Part shown: piece after piece, positions 51,637 to 60,900 of the stretch
Position numbering within the stretch: the stretch's first letter is position 1
Layout of the letters: each line of letters starts with the position of its first letter
NCBI RefSeq assembly: GCF_030152825.1
Contig: NZ_JASLIP010000045.1
Location: 17,101-81,100, forward strand
DNA length: 64,000 bases
Origin: Corynebacterium sp.
GTDB taxonomy: Bacteria > Actinomycetota > Actinomycetes > Mycobacteriales > Mycobacteriaceae
Direction of reading: 5' to 3'
Program-made: the position numbers and the translations under genes
The notes under the pieces: generated by a model
Told to the model about the DNA's origin: nothing
Seen by the model: the letters and a program-made list of their open reading frames with translations, nothing else
Databases searched by the model: none

Positions 51637-52539
51637 CTAGTTCTCGGCGTTCTCGGCGTCCTCTGTGGCCGCGACCGTAGCAGAGTCGCTGGCGCCCTCG
51701 GCCAGCCATGGGGAGGCGTCCTCATCGACCCACAGCACGGTGCGCTCCATGCCCGCCACGATCGCGCCCGGCCACTGGGCCCCATTGCCCCCGTTGGCCA
51801 CCTGCTGGGCAGCCTCGGCCTTCTCAGCCCCGGAGACCAGCAGCCACACCTGGGCTGCCCGGTTCACCGCGTTGATCGTGAGGCTGACCCGCTCCGGCGG
51901 GGGCTTGGGGCAGTCACGCACCGCCACCACCTCACCAGTGGCCTCCAGCAGCTCAGGGGTGTGGGGGAACAGGGAGTTGATGTGCCCTTCGGGTCCCATG
52001 CCCAGCAGGTGGACGTCGAAGCCTTGCGGCGCCAGGCGGGCCAGCTTCTCCTCGTAGTCACGGGCTGCCTCATCCAGCTCCGCACCATCATTCGGAGCCG
52101 ACCCGGTGGGGGCAAGGTAGCGCACGATGTTCTCCGCCGGGATCGCGATATGGTCCAGCAGCGCGTCGCGCGCCTGCTTCTCGTTGCGCTCCGCGTCATC
52201 CGCTGGCACGAAACGCTCGTCGCCAAAGAAGACCAGCACCCGGGACCAGTCGATGGCATCGATGGGGAAGTCCTCCGCGGCCGTGGTGGCGGCGTGATCC
52301 AGCACCGCGAGCTCGCGGAGCGTCTGGATCCCAGCACCCCCGCCCGTCAGAACGACGCGTGCGACCCCATCGCCGTGGACGCCGGAGTATTCGCGCTGGA
52401 TCTTCGTGACCGCGCGCACGAGCTCCCGGGCCGCGGCAGCAGCCAGGCCTCGTTGGTCAGCATTCTGGATGACGGTGACGCCACCGTCGCTCACGGTGCC
52501 GTCGATGGTGCTGCGTTCTGCACGGTTATCTGCGGTCAT
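51637..52539 (-). CDS. pgl: 6-Phosphogluconolactonase
   Basis: Pgl (DevB type) hydrolyses 6-phosphogluconolactone in the oxidative pentose phosphate pathway. The 300-residue protein has the isomerase-like fold. Signatures are LTGGGAGIQTLREL, VLVFFGDERFVPADD and the active-site GMGPEGHINSLFP. The first 25 and last 25 residues (acidic, alanine-rich) are unconserved. ATG 52539 has AAGGAGA upstream. It is the last gene of the tkt-tal-zwf-opcA-pgl operon, 44 bases after opcA. Confidence 0.94.
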   Translation of the reverse strand: MTADNRAERSTIDGTVSDGGVTVIQNADQRGLAAAAARELVRAVTKIQREYSGVHGDGVARVVLTGGGAGIQTLRELAVLDHAATTAAEDFPIDAIDWSRVLVFFGDERFVPADDAERNEKQARDALLDHIAIPAENIVRYLAPTGSAPNDGAELDEAARDYEEKLARLAPQGFDVHLLGMGPEGHINSLFPHTPELLEATGEVVAVRDCPKPPPERVSLTINAVNRAAQVWLLVSGAEKAEAAQQVANGGNGAQWPGAIVAGMERTVLWVDEDASPWLAEGASDSATVAATEDAENAEN

Positions 52540-52583
52540 GCTTTCTCCTTGTGTTCAGCCACAACTGGGTAGGGAAGAAGTGC

Positions 52584-53597
52584 TTAACGCTGGGACTCGA
52601 GGCTCTCCAGGTCCTCGACGATGCGGGTGACCGTCTCGCCGCTGCGGCGAGGGCGATTAACCCGAACCAGTCCACGGAGGGCCCGCCCGAAAGCGTAGTC
52701 GGAATCCAGGTGGCGCAGCTCCTCGGCGAGGCAGTCGCCCAGATCGCGGGGAGCCAGGGCCACCAGGGAACGTCGCGTCCCGACGGTGACCTCGGCGGTG
52801 TGGGCGTCCTGAACAGCGACGGTGATGTCCGCACCCGCGCGGTTGAGAACCGTTCTCTGGACCGGGACGGTCTCGTGTCCAGCGGCGTCGACGGGAGGGA
52901 CCGGGGCGTCGGAAGTGATCCGCTTTACCGGAACCCCCAGCTGGTCGGCGAGCCAACCCGCCGCCAGGTCCACGGCGGCGTCGTCGGCGGGCCCGGTAAC
53001 CTCAGCGGACTCCACCGGCTCGAAGGGCGGCTGATCCAGCGTGGAGGCCAGCAGGGCCCGCCACAGGGTGATGCGGCTCCACCCGAGGTCGGAATCCCCG
53101 CGGGAGTAGGTGGTGCGGCGCCGGTAAATGCTGCGGGTGGTGGTCTCCGCGTTGACGTCCGTGATGCGGCGATCCGCTAGCACCCCAAGTGGGTCGGCTG
53201 CGGGGTTGCGGGGCGCATCTCCCGGCCACCAGACGACGATCGGGGTGTCCGGCAGCAGCAGTGGGCGCACGATGGAATCCTCGTGCTCGGTCAGGCCGCC
53301 ATGCAGGCTTAGCACGATGATTTCGGAGGCACCGGCCTTACCGCCTAGGTGGATCTGCGCGTCCAAGCGCGGCTCGTCGCTGGGACCATCGGCTTCCTGC
53401 AGGATGATCACGCGGGCGGGGTGCTCGCGGGCGGCGTCGGTGACCGGCACCAGGATTGACTCCAGCGGGGTTGCTGCGGTCGAGCTGACGACCACGGTGA
53501 GCACGCGGCCAGACGCGACCTCGCCGCGCTCCTCGCGGGCTTTGTTGAGCCGCTGGGTCACCTCACGGGTGCTGGTGTTCGGAAGCGTGATGATCAT
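52584..53597 (-). CDS. opcA: Glucose-6-phosphate dehydrogenase assembly protein OpcA
   Basis: OpcA associates with and is needed for full activity of G6PDH in corynebacteria and cyanobacteria; it has no known catalytic activity. I choose ATG 53597 (337 residues, MIITLPNTSTREVTQRL) because GAAGGAAGAG lies upstream and this is the family N-terminus. The extra 36 residues of the longer frame overlap zwf. Conserved blocks are GRVLTVVV, VVWWPGDAP, DLGWSRITLWRALLA and the final DYAFGRALRGL. It lies between zwf and pgl. Confidence 0.92.
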   Translation of the reverse strand: MIITLPNTSTREVTQRLNKAREERGEVASGRVLTVVVSSTAATPLESILVPVTDAAREHPARVIILQEADGPSDEPRLDAQIHLGGKAGASEIIVLSLHGGLTEHEDSIVRPLLLPDTPIVVWWPGDAPRNPAADPLGVLADRRITDVNAETTTRSIYRRRTTYSRGDSDLGWSRITLWRALLASTLDQPPFEPVESAEVTGPADDAAVDLAAGWLADQLGVPVKRITSDAPVPPVDAAGHETVPVQRTVLNRAGADITVAVQDAHTAEVTVGTRRSLVALAPRDLGDCLAEELRHLDSDYAFGRALRGLVRVNRPRRSGETVTRIVEDLESLESQR

Positions 53598-53641
53598 GCC
53601 GGAACTCTTCCTTCTCTCGCTTGAATGGTGGGGAAGCGGGC

Positions 53642-55177
53642 TTATGGGCGGCGCCACTGGCGGCCGCTGCGGGACATGAGCTCGTCTGCTCCCGGTGGAC
53701 CCCACGTGCCGGCTGGATAGTCCTCCGGGGCGCCGTGGCTCTCCCAGGACTTCAGGATGGGGTCCAGGATGCGCCAGGAGAGCTCGACCTCTTCGTTGGT
53801 GGGGAAGAGGCTCGCTTCGTCGAGGAAGGCGTCCAAGATCAGCCTCTCGTAGGCCTCAGGCGATTCCTCCGTGAAGGACTCGGAGTAGGAGAAGTCCATG
53901 TTCACATCGCGGACCTCCATTCCGGAGCCAGGCACCTTGGAGCCGAAGCGCATGAGCACGCCCTCCTCGGGCTGAACGCGGATCACCAGCATATTGCTGC
54001 CCTGGGCGGTGGTCTGGCCGTCCACGAACGGCAGGTGCGGGGCCTTCTTGAACACCAGCGCGATCTCCGTCACCCGGCGGCCCAGGCGCTTGCCGGTGCG
54101 CAGGTAGAAGGGCACCCCCGCCCAGCGACGGGAGGAGATCTCGAAGGTGGCCGCCGCAAAGGTCTCGGTGGTGGACTCCGGGTCGAAGCCCTCCTCCTCC
54201 CGCAGGCCGCACACCGGAACGCTGCCCTGCCAGCCCGCGGTGTACTGGCCCCGTGCGGTAGTTTTCGCGAAGGGGCCGACGGGTCGGGTGGCGCGCAGCA
54301 CCTTAATCTTTTCGCTCTGCAGCTCTGCGGGGTTGAAGGCCACGGGTTCCTCCATGGCGATGAGGGCGAGCAGCTGCAGCAGGTGGTTTTGCAGGACGTC
54401 TCGGGCGGCACCGATGCCGTCGTAGTAGCCTGCGCGCCCGCCAAGCCCGATGTCCTCGGCCATCGTGATTTGCACGTGGTCGATGTAGTGGGAGTTAAAC
54501 AGCGGGTCGAAAAGCTGGTTGGCGAAGCGCAGCGCCAGGATGTTCTGGACCGTTTCCTTACCCAAGTAGTGGTCGATGCGGAAAACATCGGACTCCGGGA
54601 AGACCTCGTTGACGACGTCGTTGAGCTCCTTCGCGGAGGCCTCGTCGTGGCCGAAGGGCTTCTCGATGACCACCCGGCGCCACCCGTTTTCGCTGCGGGC
54701 CATTCCGGAGCGCTGCAGCTGGTGGATCACGCTGGAAAAGTGCTGTGGGGGAACGGAGAGGTAGAAGGCCCAGTTCCCGGACGTTCCGCGCTGCTCGTCG
54801 AGCCGGGCGGTGACGGCGGCGAGCTTGTCGAAAGCGGCGTCGTCGGAGAAGTCGCCCTGGACGAACTCGATGCCTTCGGCGAGCCGGTCCCAGACCGCAT
54901 CGCGCCACGGGGTGCGGGCTCCCGCCTTCACGCTCTCCAGAACCTGGGCCTCGAACTCCGCCTTGCTCCACGCGCGTCGCCCGTAGCCCACCAGGGAGAA
55001 GCCCGGGGGCAGCAGGCCGCGGTTGGCGAGGTCGTAAATCGCGGGCAGCAGCTTCTTGCGTGCCAGGTCGCCGGTGACCCCGAAGATCACCAAGCCGCCG
55101 GGGCCGGCGATGCGCGGGAGGCGCTTATCCTGCGGATTGCGCAGCGGGTTGTTGAGGTTCTCCTGTGAAGCGCCCAC
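53642..55177 (-). CDS. zwf: Glucose-6-phosphate 1-dehydrogenase
   Basis: Zwf starts the oxidative pentose phosphate pathway and makes NADPH. The 511-residue protein has the nucleotide-binding motif FGVTGDLARKKLLPAIYDL, the catalytic histidine in RIDHYLGKETVQN, and EKPFG upstream of it. The C-terminal half ends with GTWGPPGADELM, usual for the family. GTG 55177 has AAAGGGG about 11 bases upstream. It is 45 bases downstream of tal and needs OpcA. Confidence 0.96.
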   Translation of the reverse strand: MGASQENLNNPLRNPQDKRLPRIAGPGGLVIFGVTGDLARKKLLPAIYDLANRGLLPPGFSLVGYGRRAWSKAEFEAQVLESVKAGARTPWRDAVWDRLAEGIEFVQGDFSDDAAFDKLAAVTARLDEQRGTSGNWAFYLSVPPQHFSSVIHQLQRSGMARSENGWRRVVIEKPFGHDEASAKELNDVVNEVFPESDVFRIDHYLGKETVQNILALRFANQLFDPLFNSHYIDHVQITMAEDIGLGGRAGYYDGIGAARDVLQNHLLQLLALIAMEEPVAFNPAELQSEKIKVLRATRPVGPFAKTTARGQYTAGWQGSVPVCGLREEEGFDPESTTETFAAATFEISSRRWAGVPFYLRTGKRLGRRVTEIALVFKKAPHLPFVDGQTTAQGSNMLVIRVQPEEGVLMRFGSKVPGSGMEVRDVNMDFSYSESFTEESPEAYERLILDAFLDEASLFPTNEEVELSWRILDPILKSWESHGAPEDYPAGTWGPPGADELMSRSGRQWRRP

Positions 55178-55222
55178 GTCGAAGCGATCCCCTTTCCGAT
55201 TGGCGGTACTTATGGCGGAAAA

Positions 55223-56335
55223 CTACTTGACCTTCGCGAGCTGCTCGCGCAGGGTCTCGAGAAGCTCATTCCAGGCTTGCTCGAACTTCTGCACGCCCTC
55301 AGTCTCCAGGCGCTGCCAGACTTCCGGCAGGTCGATTCCGGCGCTCGTGAGCGCGGAAAAGACCTCGAGGGACTCGCTGGCACGCCCGCTCAGCTGGTCG
55401 CCGGTGGTCTCGCCGTGGTCAATCGTCGCGTCGAGGGTGGCCTCCGGCATCGTGTTGACGGTGTTGGGGCCCGCGAGCTCGGTGACGTAGAGGGTGTCTG
55501 GGTACTCCGGGTTCTTCACGGAGGTGGACGCCCACAGCGGGCGCTGGGTGTTCGCCCCACGGCCCACGAACTCCTGCCAGCGGGGGTTATTGGCGAGGTT
55601 GTCGAGGTAGGAGGCGTAGGCCAGGCGGGCGTTGGCGAGTGCCGCCTTGCCCTGCAGCGCTGCGGCCTCCGCACCCTTCTCAGCCAGCTGCGGATCGATG
55701 TCGCTGTCCACGCGGGAGACGAAGAAGGAGGCAACAGAGTGGATCTTGCTGATGTCCTGGCCCGCCTTCTCGGCGGCGGCGATGCCCTCGATGAAGGCCT
55801 CCATGACCTGCTCGTAACGCTCCACGCTGAAGATGAGGGTCACGTTGACCCTGATGCCTGCGGCCAGCACCTCGCTGATCGCGGGCAGGCACTCGGTGGT
55901 CGCGGGGATCTTGATCATCAGGTTTGCGCGATTAACCTGAGCCGCCAGCTCCTTGGCCTGGGCGACCGTCCCGGCGGCATCGTGGGCGAGGCGAGGGTCG
56001 ACCTCGAGGGAGACCCAGCCGTCGACCCCACCTGTCTGCGCGTGGACACCAGCCAGAACGTCGCAGGCATCCCGCACGTCCTTAACAGCCATGGCGAAAA
56101 CTGCCTCGTCGGCGTCGACGCCGGCAGCAGCGAGCTCGCGCAGCTGCTCGTCGTAGGCATCCCCCTGGGACATGGCAGCCGCGAAGATGGCTGGGTTGGT
56201 CGTCACTCCCGCGATGCCCTTGGCATCGATGAGGGAGGCGAGCTCACCGCTGGTCAGGCGTGGCCGGGACAGGTCGTCGAGCCACACGGAGGTGCCAGCG
56301 GAAGCGAGTTTCTGGATATTGCTTGGAGTGTTCAT
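55223..56335 (-). CDS. tal: Transaldolase
   Basis: Tal transfers a dihydroxyacetone unit between sugar phosphates. The 370-residue protein is of the longer actinobacterial type (TalB-like barrel with about 50 extra residues). The Schiff-base lysine is Lys142 in NLMIKIPATTECL. Other marks are SVWLDDLSRPRL, GVTTNPAIF and ASFFVSRVDSDID. ATG 56335 has only weak Shine-Dalgarno similarity. A -10-like TAGGCT 8 bases upstream on the minus strand might allow a leaderless start. The spacer to tkt holds a large hairpin. Confidence 0.95.
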   Translation of the reverse strand: MNTPSNIQKLASAGTSVWLDDLSRPRLTSGELASLIDAKGIAGVTTNPAIFAAAMSQGDAYDEQLRELAAAGVDADEAVFAMAVKDVRDACDVLAGVHAQTGGVDGWVSLEVDPRLAHDAAGTVAQAKELAAQVNRANLMIKIPATTECLPAISEVLAAGIRVNVTLIFSVERYEQVMEAFIEGIAAAEKAGQDISKIHSVASFFVSRVDSDIDPQLAEKGAEAAALQGKAALANARLAYASYLDNLANNPRWQEFVGRGANTQRPLWASTSVKNPEYPDTLYVTELAGPNTVNTMPEATLDATIDHGETTGDQLSGRASESLEVFSALTSAGIDLPEVWQRLETEGVQKFEQAWNELLETLREQLAKVK

Positions 56336-56343
56336 CGCTCACC

Positions 56344-56349
56344 AGCCTA
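56344..56349 (-). promoter_or_regulatory. Possible internal -10 element for tal
   Basis: Read on the minus strand, TAGGCT lies 8 bases before the tal ATG. It could give a secondary, leaderless tal transcript inside the operon. Confidence 0.3.
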
Positions 56350-56376
56350 CTGCTGGCAGGTGATGGTTTCGACTTT

Positions 56377-56418
56377 GCTCCCCCGGGCAGAAAACCCGCC
56401 AAAAAACGCCGGGGGAGC
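56377..56418 (-). repeat. Large perfect-armed hairpin between tkt and tal
   Basis: Arms GCTCCCCCGG (56377-56386) and CCGGGGGAGC (56409-56418) enclose 22 bases; on the transcribed strand the loop holds two T-runs. It may modulate tal expression or protect the tkt 3' end. Confidence 0.6.
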
Positions 56419-56435
56419 GCGCCGTAACGAGCTGG

Positions 56436-58526
56436 CTAGACGAGCTCGCGGGCGGCGTCGGCGACAGCCTCTGCCGTGATGCCGTACTCCTGGTAGAGGC
56501 GCTGGTAATCCGCCGAGGCACCGAAGTGCTCGATGGAGATATTGCGCCCACCGAAGCCGGTGAACTCGTGCCACGGCATCGCGATGCCCGCCTCGACGGA
56601 GACGCGGGCGGTCACGGACGGTGGCAGCACCTCGTCGCGGTAGGCCTGGTCCTGGGCCTTGAACCACTCGACGACCGGCATGGACACCACACGGGTGCCG
56701 ATGCCCTCGGCCTCGAGCGCCTCGGCCGCAGCCACGGCCAGCTGCACCTCGGAGCCGGTACCAATGAGGATGACCTGCGGGGTGTCGGTGGAGGACTCGC
56801 GGAGGATGTAGCCACCGCGGCGCACACCCTCGCGGGCCTTCTCCTTGGTGCCCTCCAGGACCGGGACGTTCTGGCGGGTAAGGATCATGGCCTTCGGCGC
56901 GACCGGAGCCTCGAGCGCCTCGGCCCACGCGGCGGAGGTCTCGTTCGCATCAGCCGGGCGAATCACCGCAAGGTTCGGGATCGCGCGCAGCGCAGCCAGG
57001 TGCTCAATCGGCTGGTGGGTCGGCCCGTCCTCGCCCAAGCCGATGGAGTCGTGCGTCCACACGAAGTAGCTATCGGTGCTCATCAGCGCGGCCAGGCGGA
57101 CAGAGGCGCGCATGTAGTCGGAGAACTGCAGGAAGGTCGCACCGTACGGGTGGGTCGGGCCGTGCAGGGCGATGCCGTTGATGATCGCGCCCATCGCGTG
57201 CTCCCGGATGCCGAAGTGCAGGTTCCGGCCGGTTGGGGAGGCGGTGAAGGTAGAGGTGGAGATGCTGGTCGGACCGAAGGAGTCCTCACCATTGATGAGG
57301 GTGTTGTTGGAACCGGCCAGGTCGGCGGAGCCGCCCCACAGCTCCGGCATCTTCTTCGCCAGGGCCTGGAGCGCGGCACCGGAGGCCTTGCGGGTTGCGA
57401 CGGACTCGCCGGCCTCGTAGCTCGGCAGGTCAGCGTCGAAGCCCTCCGGCAGCTCGCCGGCGAAGAGGCGGTCGAAGAGCGCCTTATTCTCGGGGTTGGC
57501 CTCAGCCCAGGCGTCGAAGCTCTTGCGCCACTCGGCCTCCGCCGCCTCACCACGGGCGATGAGCTGGCGGGTGTGCTCGATGATCTCCTCTTCAACCGGG
57601 AAGGGCTCGTCCGGGAAGCCCAGGTTCTCCTTGACCCCGGAGAGCTCCTCGGCACCCAGGGCCGCGCCGTGCGAAGCGCCGGTGTTCACTGCGGTCGGCG
57701 CGCCGTAGGCGATGACGCTGCGCATGCGGATGAAGGTCGGCTTGTTCTTCTCCTGCTTCGCGCGCTCCACGGCGTCCAGGATGCCTTCGACGTCCTCGCC
57801 GGTGACCTCCAGGACCTGCCAGCCGTAGGCCTCGTAGCGGGCGGCGACGTCCTCGGTAAAGGCGATGGTGGTGTCGTCCTCGATGGAGATGCCGTTATCG
57901 TCCCAGAAGACGATGAGGTTACCCAGCTCCTGGGTACCTGCCAGGGAGCCTGCCTCGGCGGTGATGCCCTCCTGGACGTCGCCGTCGGAGGCGATGACGT
58001 AGACGAAGTGGTCGAAGGGGGAGTCGCCGTCGCCGGCGTTCGGGTCGAAGAGTGCCTTCTCGCGCCGAGCTGCCATCGCCATGCCCACAGCGGAAGCCAG
58101 GCCCTGGCCGAGCGGACCGGTGGTGATCTCCACGCCGTCGGTGTGGCCGACCTCCGGGTGGCCCGGGGTCAGGGAGCCCCACTGGCGCAGCTGCTTGATG
58201 TCCTCAAGCTCCAGGCCGAAACCGCCCAGGTACAGCTGGATGTACTGGGTGAGCGAAGAGTGGCCACAGGAGAGGATGAAACGGTCGCGGCCAAGCCAGG
58301 TGGGGTTCTTCGGGTTGTGGCGCAGTACGCGCTGGTAGAGCGTGTAGGCCAGGGGGGCGAGGCTCATCGCGGTGCCCGGGTGCCCCGAACCGCACTTCTC
58401 CACCGCATCGGCGGCGAGCACGCGGGCAAGGTCGACTGCCCGGGTGTCCTTCTCAGACCAATCCGCAGGGAAGTTGCGGACCATCAATGCTTGGAGCTCG
58501 GCAGGGAGATTCGGATTATAAGACAC
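56436..58526 (-). CDS. tkt: Transketolase
   Basis: Tkt moves two-carbon units in the pentose phosphate pathway using thiamine diphosphate. The 696-residue protein has [17 protein letters not shown] with the substrate histidine, [15 protein letters not shown], the cofactor motif [18 protein letters not shown] with WDDNGIS, and [17 protein letters not shown] in the pyrimidine domain. GTG 58526 has GAGGAAGG about 10 bases upstream. It is the first gene of the pentose phosphate operon and diverges from ctaB across 280 bases. Confidence 0.96.
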   Translation of the reverse strand: MSYNPNLPAELQALMVRNFPADWSEKDTRAVDLARVLAADAVEKCGSGHPGTAMSLAPLAYTLYQRVLRHNPKNPTWLGRDRFILSCGHSSLTQYIQLYLGGFGLELEDIKQLRQWGSLTPGHPEVGHTDGVEITTGPLGQGLASAVGMAMAARREKALFDPNAGDGDSPFDHFVYVIASDGDVQEGITAEAGSLAGTQELGNLIVFWDDNGISIEDDTTIAFTEDVAARYEAYGWQVLEVTGEDVEGILDAVERAKQEKNKPTFIRMRSVIAYGAPTAVNTGASHGAALGAEELSGVKENLGFPDEPFPVEEEIIEHTRQLIARGEAAEAEWRKSFDAWAEANPENKALFDRLFAGELPEGFDADLPSYEAGESVATRKASGAALQALAKKMPELWGGSADLAGSNNTLINGEDSFGPTSISTSTFTASPTGRNLHFGIREHAMGAIINGIALHGPTHPYGATFLQFSDYMRASVRLAALMSTDSYFVWTHDSIGLGEDGPTHQPIEHLAALRAIPNLAVIRPADANETSAAWAEALEAPVAPKAMILTRQNVPVLEGTKEKAREGVRRGGYILRESSTDTPQVILIGTGSEVQLAVAAAEALEAEGIGTRVVSMPVVEWFKAQDQAYRDEVLPPSVTARVSVEAGIAMPWHEFTGFGGRNISIEHFGASADYQRLYQEYGITAEAVADAARELV

Positions 58527-58629
58527 GAACTTGGGCCTTCCTCGGGGTGTGAAGTACTCGGGTGTTGGGCTCTCTCTGCCACGAACGGGCGAGCGAGGCC
58601 TAGCTATGCATAATTCAATCTACCGGCCA

Positions 58630-58701
58630 CCGAGAAAAACTGCGTTCTCGGGGCAGCGGGAACTTTTCAAGCCGCCTTTTCGACTACTCAAGAGGGCTTG
58701 A
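58630..58701. promoter_or_regulatory. Inverted repeats in the tkt-ctaB divergent region
   Basis: CCGAGAA (58630-58636) / TTCTCGG (58645-58651) and TCAAGCC (58667-58673) / GGCTTGA (58695-58701) lie in the spacer. They are possible operators for either gene. Candidate -10 sites are TAGATT on the minus strand near 58617-58622 and TAGCGT at 58778-58783 on the plus strand. Confidence 0.35.
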
Positions 58702-58806
58702 TCAAATGTCCCCAATCCGGCCCCCAATCTGGCGACTCGCGGTATCGGCGCAGTTTCGCCCACAGAATGCGCTCGGGTAGCGTATAGGCGGATAAGACGT
58801 GGAGAA

Positions 58807-59763
58807 GTGGAGGCAGAAGGCTTCGTGAATGGAATCTTGGATGCGGTCAAGGCTTATCTAGCGTTGACCAAGCCCCGGGTCATCGAGTTGCTCCTCGTCG
58901 CGACGATCCCGGCGATGCTCCAGGCCAATCGCGGTGAGATTGAGCTCGGCCTGATCATCCTCACCCTCATCGGTGGCTGGATGGGCGCGGCCTCCGCCAA
59001 TACATTCAACATGGTCGTCGACTACGACATTGACCAGTTGATGCGCCGCACGCGCCGCCGCCCGCTGGCCAAGGACACGGTTCCGGTCGAACACGCGAAG
59101 ATCTTTGCCTGGGTGCTGATGATCGCCAGCGTGCTGTGGCTGACCTTCCTCGTGCACTCTCCGCTGTCTGCCGCGTTCATCCTGCTGACCATCTGGTTCT
59201 ACGTCTACGTCTACTCCAAGTGGTTGAAGCGCCGCACCTGGCAGAACGTCATCTGGGGTGGGGCCGCCGGCTGCATGCCCGTCATGGTCGGCTGGGCAGC
59301 TGTGACGGATAACAACGGCGGCGCTTTCAACGCCGGCTGGAGCTCCTGGATTCAGGCGATCATCCTGTTCATGGTGATCTTCTTCTGGACTCCGCCCCAC
59401 ACCTGGGCGCTGGGCATGCGCTACCGAGAGGACTACAAGGCCGCGGGCGTACCCATGATGCCGGTGGTCAAGCCGCCGCTGGAGGTCACCCGCCAGATCC
59501 TCTGGTACACCTGGGCGACGGTCATCACCTCGCTGCTTCTGGTCCCCGCCGCGGGTTGGATCTACGCCGTCGCGGCTCTGGCCTCCGGCGCCTGGTTCAT
59601 CTTCCGCGCCCACGGCCTGCACCGCGGGGTCAAGGAGGGCACGCCGGTCAAGCCGATGAAGCTGTTCTTCCTCTCGAATAACTACCTTTCCCTGCTCTTC
59701 GTTGCCCTTTCGGTCGACGCTGTTGTTGGCTGGGACACCGTCTGGCAGATGCTCGGCAACTAA
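58807..59763 (+). CDS. ctaB: Protoheme IX farnesyltransferase (heme O synthase)
   Basis: CtaB adds a farnesyl chain to heme b to make heme O, the precursor of heme A for the aa3 oxidase. The 318-residue protein is a UbiA-family membrane enzyme with eight or nine helices. The aspartate-rich prenyl motif is [11 protein letters not shown], with RRPL following, and the second region has [14 protein letters not shown]. The start is GTG 58807 or GTG 58825; GGAGG 11 bases upstream favours the latter. Its last 25 codons are duplicated as a dead copy at 60372-60446. It diverges from tkt. Confidence 0.93.
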   Translation: MEAEGFVNGILDAVKAYLALTKPRVIELLLVATIPAMLQANRGEIELGLIILTLIGGWMGAASANTFNMVVDYDIDQLMRRTRRRPLAKDTVPVEHAKIFAWVLMIASVLWLTFLVHSPLSAAFILLTIWFYVYVYSKWLKRRTWQNVIWGGAAGCMPVMVGWAAVTDNNGGAFNAGWSSWIQAIILFMVIFFWTPPHTWALGMRYREDYKAAGVPMMPVVKPPLEVTRQILWYTWATVITSLLLVPAAGWIYAVAALASGAWFIFRAHGLHRGVKEGTPVKPMKLFFLSNNYLSLLFVALSVDAVVGWDTVWQMLGN

Positions 59764-59800
59764 ACTGGAGAGCTAACCCGGGGCATCGCCCCGTTCCTCA

Positions 59801-59832
59801 GGCCGCATCCGGGAGGGTGCGGCCGTTATTTA
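59801..59832 (+). terminator. ctaB terminator (unit 1)
   Basis: GGCCGCATCC (59801-59810) pairs with GGGTGCGGCC (59815-59824) including one wobble, followed by GTTATTTAT. It is the counterpart of the stronger terminator in unit 2. Confidence 0.7.
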
Positions 59833-59852
59833 TGGTTGCCGGAAGGAATCTG

Positions 59853-60191
59853 ATGAGCATCATTAACATCCTCATGGTTGCCGTCTACGTAGCCTCTGGA
59901 GCTCTGCTGCTCTGGACCGGAGTTAAAGCCGGCGCAGAGACCCTGCCCCGCAACGAGTTGATCGGCATCAGGACCTCCAAGACGCTCGCCAGCGATAAGG
60001 CTTGGCGGACGGGGCACAAGGCGGCTGCGGGCTATCTCAAGGTCAGTAGCATGCCGATGATCTTCGGTGGGATCTTCTTCATCTTCGCCAGCGAGGAGCA
60101 GATCGCGTGGGCCAGCCTGCCGGCCGTCGGAGTCATGCTCGTGCTGGTGATCCTCGCGGCCAGCAAAGCGAAAGCCGCCATTAGCGGGTAG
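59853..60191 (+). CDS. SdpI-family membrane protein, copy 1
   Basis: This 112-residue protein has three predicted membrane helices (about 3-22, 60-80 and 88-105). It belongs to the SdpI family, named for the Bacillus immunity protein against the SdpC toxin. The signature is NELIGIRTSKTLASDKAWRT, followed by GHKAAAGYL. It lacks the long N-terminal part of B. subtilis SdpI, so it is the short form with unknown role. ATG 59853 has GGAAGGA upstream, which decides the start. It is about 60 percent identical to copy 2. No toxin gene is visible nearby. Confidence 0.82.
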   Translation: MSIINILMVAVYVASGALLLWTGVKAGAETLPRNELIGIRTSKTLASDKAWRTGHKAAAGYLKVSSMPMIFGGIFFIFASEEQIAWASLPAVGVMLVLVILAASKAKAAISG

Positions 60192-60211
60192 CTATCGCTC
60201 CCGTCGTGGAA

Positions 60212-60254
60212 AAGCCGGGGTGGAACCGTTGGAATCAATGGTCGACCCGGGCTT
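60212..60254 (+). repeat. Nested hairpin after SdpI copy 1
   Basis: AAGCCGGGG (60212-60220) and CCCGGGCTT (60246-60254) pair with one mismatch. CCGTTG (60226-60231) and CAATGG (60236-60241) form the inner stem. The same structure follows copy 2. The remaining part of the 348-base gap to the next gene holds the ctaB remnant and a terminator. Confidence 0.55.
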
Positions 60255-60371
60255 GTGCGGGTCACGGGCCGTGCACATGTGTTGCGACCCCTGTCCGGCT
60301 TTATGGGCGGGGGACGCGTTTGCCCGGCGCTTGAGCGTCTCGCATGCACCGGGACGGAAACCCGTTTAGTC

Positions 60372-60446
60372 TCCCTGCTCTTCGTTGCGCTCTCCGTCGA
60401 CACCGTTATTGGCTGAGACACCATCTAGCAGATGCGCAGCAACTAA
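60372..60446 (+). pseudogene. Remnant of the ctaB 3' end
   Basis: The 25 final codons of ctaB (59689-59763) are repeated here with in-frame TGA and TAG replacing two tryptophan codons, and the original TAA. It has no start and is a duplication scar. Confidence 0.9.
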
Positions 60447-60484
60447 ACTGGAGAGCTAACCCGGGGATCTGCCCCGTTTCCGCA

Positions 60485-60519
60485 GGCCGCATCCTCCCAG
60501 ATGCGGCCGTTATTTTTTT
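60485..60519 (+). terminator. Rho-independent terminator (unit 2)
   Basis: A perfect 9-bp stem, GGCCGCATC (60485-60493) / GATGCGGCC (60500-60508), with a 6-base loop is followed by GTTA and seven Ts. It sits just before SdpI copy 2. Confidence 0.9.
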
Positions 60520-60539
60520 GCTAGCGAAGAGGAGTACCG

Positions 60540-60878
60540 ATGCCACTCTTTTCCATCATCATGGTGACTTCTTACCTGGCCGGAGGCGCAATATTGCTGA
60601 GGGTTGGGGTGAAGGGCGGATCAGAAACTCTGCCCCTCAATGACTGGATCGGAGTCAGGACCCACAAGACGCTTTCCAGCGATGAGGCCTGGCCGACGGG
60701 GCATAAGGCGGCTGCGGGCTATCTCAAAGCCAGCAGCCTGCCGATGATCCTCGGTGGAATCTTCTTTACCTTTGCCAGTGACGAGCAGATTGGCTTCGCA
60801 ACTCTGCCAACTGCGGGGATCACGTTTGTGCTGGTTATGCTCGCGGTGCGCAAGGCGCATACAGCCATCAGCGAATAG
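60540..60878 (+). CDS. SdpI-family membrane protein, copy 2
   Basis: This is the second 112-residue SdpI short-form protein. It keeps the family signature as NDWIGVRTHKTLSSDEAW plus GHKAAAGYL, and the three membrane helices. Many differences from copy 1 are conservative and the frame is intact, so it is under selection or recently so. ATG 60540 has AGAGGAG upstream. The gene is immediately preceded by a strong terminator, so it needs its own promoter or read-through; none is obvious. A nested hairpin follows, then convergent ctaA. Confidence 0.8.
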   Translation: MPLFSIIMVTSYLAGGAILLRVGVKGGSETLPLNDWIGVRTHKTLSSDEAWPTGHKAAAGYLKASSLPMILGGIFFTFASDEQIGFATLPTAGITFVLVMLAVRKAHTAISE

Positions 60879-60900
60879 GTCTCGCTCCCCGTCGTGGTGA

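Larger units (their letters stand above)
59689..60371 (+). repeat. Tandem duplication unit 1 (683 bp)
   Basis: The unit runs from TCCCTG near the end of ctaB to the next TCCCTG at 60372. It holds the ctaB 3' end, a terminator, an SdpI-family gene and a structured spacer. It aligns over its full length with 60372-61055. The level of divergence shows that the duplication is old. Confidence 0.88.

Noticed and set aside
53621..55168. Plus-strand frame of 515 codons opposite zwf
   Set aside because: It is antisense to an intact G6PDH gene and has a biased composition typical of shadows.
56526..58613. Open frame of 695 codons on the plus strand opposite tkt
   Set aside because: Transketolase on the minus strand is complete and highly conserved; the opposite frame has no recognizable motif.
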